64,000 nt of DNA, from contig JASFAU010000002.1 of assembly GCA_039704465.1 (NCBI GenBank), forward strand, positions 1,488,001-1,552,000, in the 5' to 3' direction. This document shows positions 63,677 through 64,000 of this stretch, one piece after another. The notes below the pieces were generated by a model. The model saw only the letters and a program-made list of their open reading frames with translations, ran no database searches and was not told the origin of the DNA. Positions within the stretch are counted from its first letter, which is position 1. The number at the start of each line of letters is the position of its first letter. The position numbers were made by a program, and so were the translations under genes. This DNA is from Plasmodiophora brassicae. Its lineage: Eukaryota > Endomyxa > Phytomyxea > Plasmodiophorida > Plasmodiophoridae.

Positions 63677-64000
63677 TCAGGGGGTGTAGGGACGGAAGGC
63701 GTCGGCGATGGCGATGACGGAGCCGGCGAAGGCGAGGGACGCGACCGCTAGCGTGGGCGACGCGTACTTGGGGAAGAACCGCAGCGTGCCGATGAGCGAT
63801 GCGATGATGTCCAGGGCGAACAGGCGGGCGCAGATGTTGGTCGAGGACGGGCGGAATCGGTGCAGGGCGCGACCGATTGAGTCGAGCAGGATGAACACGC
63901 CAGTGGATAGCGACATGAGCACAACCGACCTGAACGACGACGGCGCCCCGGACGACGCCGACGCGATCTGGATTCGCAATGGAGCGCTGACGCCGAGGAC
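63677..64000 (-). CDS. Membrane protein, 5' end beyond the window
   Basis: The open minus-strand frame runs from the window edge to a stop at 63677, with no ATG seen near the edge (the first candidate start is non-ATG; MSLSTGVF at about 63918 is internal). It has three hydrophobic segments: VLMSLSTGVFILLDSIGRAL, ARLFALDIIASLIGTLRFF and LAVASLAFAGSVIAIADAF. The pattern loosely recalls the C-terminal part of PEX11-type peroxisome proteins, but no diagnostic motif is present, so the family is left open. Confidence 0.5.
   Translation of the reverse strand, partial: VLGVSAPLRIQIASASSGAPSSFRSVVLMSLSTGVFILLDSIGRALHRFRPSSTNICARLFALDIIASLIGTLRFFPKYASPTLAVASLAFAGSVIAIADAFRPYTP

Overview
The window comes from a nuclear eukaryotic genome. 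It has spliced genes with GT-AG introns of about 45-100 nt, no bacterial operon or ribosome-binding logic, and dense LTR retrotransposons. Protein families include a chromatin-type gypsy element, KTI12, RPP40, TRAP-beta, TMEM258/OST5, Derlin, a GCK-III kinase and PI4K type III alpha. A CFAP206-like axonemal protein suggests a species with a flagellated stage. A tandem Zn2Cys6/PAS transcription factor sits beside it. A chytrid-like fungus or another flagellated protist (for example a phytomyxid) would fit. The species cannot be fixed from the sequence alone.

Left part (1-37.6 kb): almost entirely mobile elements, many nested. There are (i) Ty1/copia elements in minus orientation at 5.5-7.2 and 8.5-19.9 kb, one with an open pol frame; (ii) a small non-autonomous LTR element (TRIM-like, 196-bp LTRs, about 550-bp internal region) at 1.3-2.25 and 3.7-4.7 kb and in two tandem arrays, 21.5-23.6 kb and 26.5-30.4 kb; (iii) gypsy/chromovirus-type elements at 2.9-4.8, 30.8-32.5 and 33.9-37.6 kb; (iv) a 2.1-kb LTR element (12.54-14.66 kb) whose interior is a minisatellite and which sits inside a copia pol gene; (v) a PIF/Harbinger DNA transposon (4883-8049) with TIRs, a TAA duplication, a transposase remnant and a Myb/SANT-like ORF; (vi) a decayed transposase of the tnp2/DUF4218 (CACTA-like) type at about 20.3-25.0 kb; (vii) a 250-bp MITE with TA duplications. 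A tRNA-like gene lies inside the Harbinger element.

Right part (37.9-64 kb): compact single-copy genes with short intergenic spaces. In order: an LRR membrane protein (-), a U-box protein (-), a PAP/TUTase-like nucleotidyltransferase (-), TMEM258/OST5 (+), KTI12 (-), RPP40 (+), TRAP-beta (+), CFAP206 (-), a WDR44-like WD40 protein (+), a double Zn2Cys6 regulator (-), Derlin (+), a GCK-III/MST-type kinase (+), PI4K-alpha (-) and an incomplete membrane protein at the edge. Several concern the ER/secretory system (OST5, TRAP-beta, Derlin), tRNA processing or modification (RPP40, KTI12) and membrane lipid or traffic signalling (PI4KA, WDR44).

Most notable: the LTR families here appear to use two unusual priming strategies that can be read from the sequence. 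All copia and TRIM copies share a 14-nt site next to the LTR that is complementary to the anticodon arm of a tRNA-Asn(GUU), as in half-tRNA priming. The three short-LTR families carry an LTR hairpin whose arm is complementary to the site just downstream of the LTR, which suggests self-priming. One TRIM array of six LTRs and five interiors is bounded by a single 5-bp target duplication.
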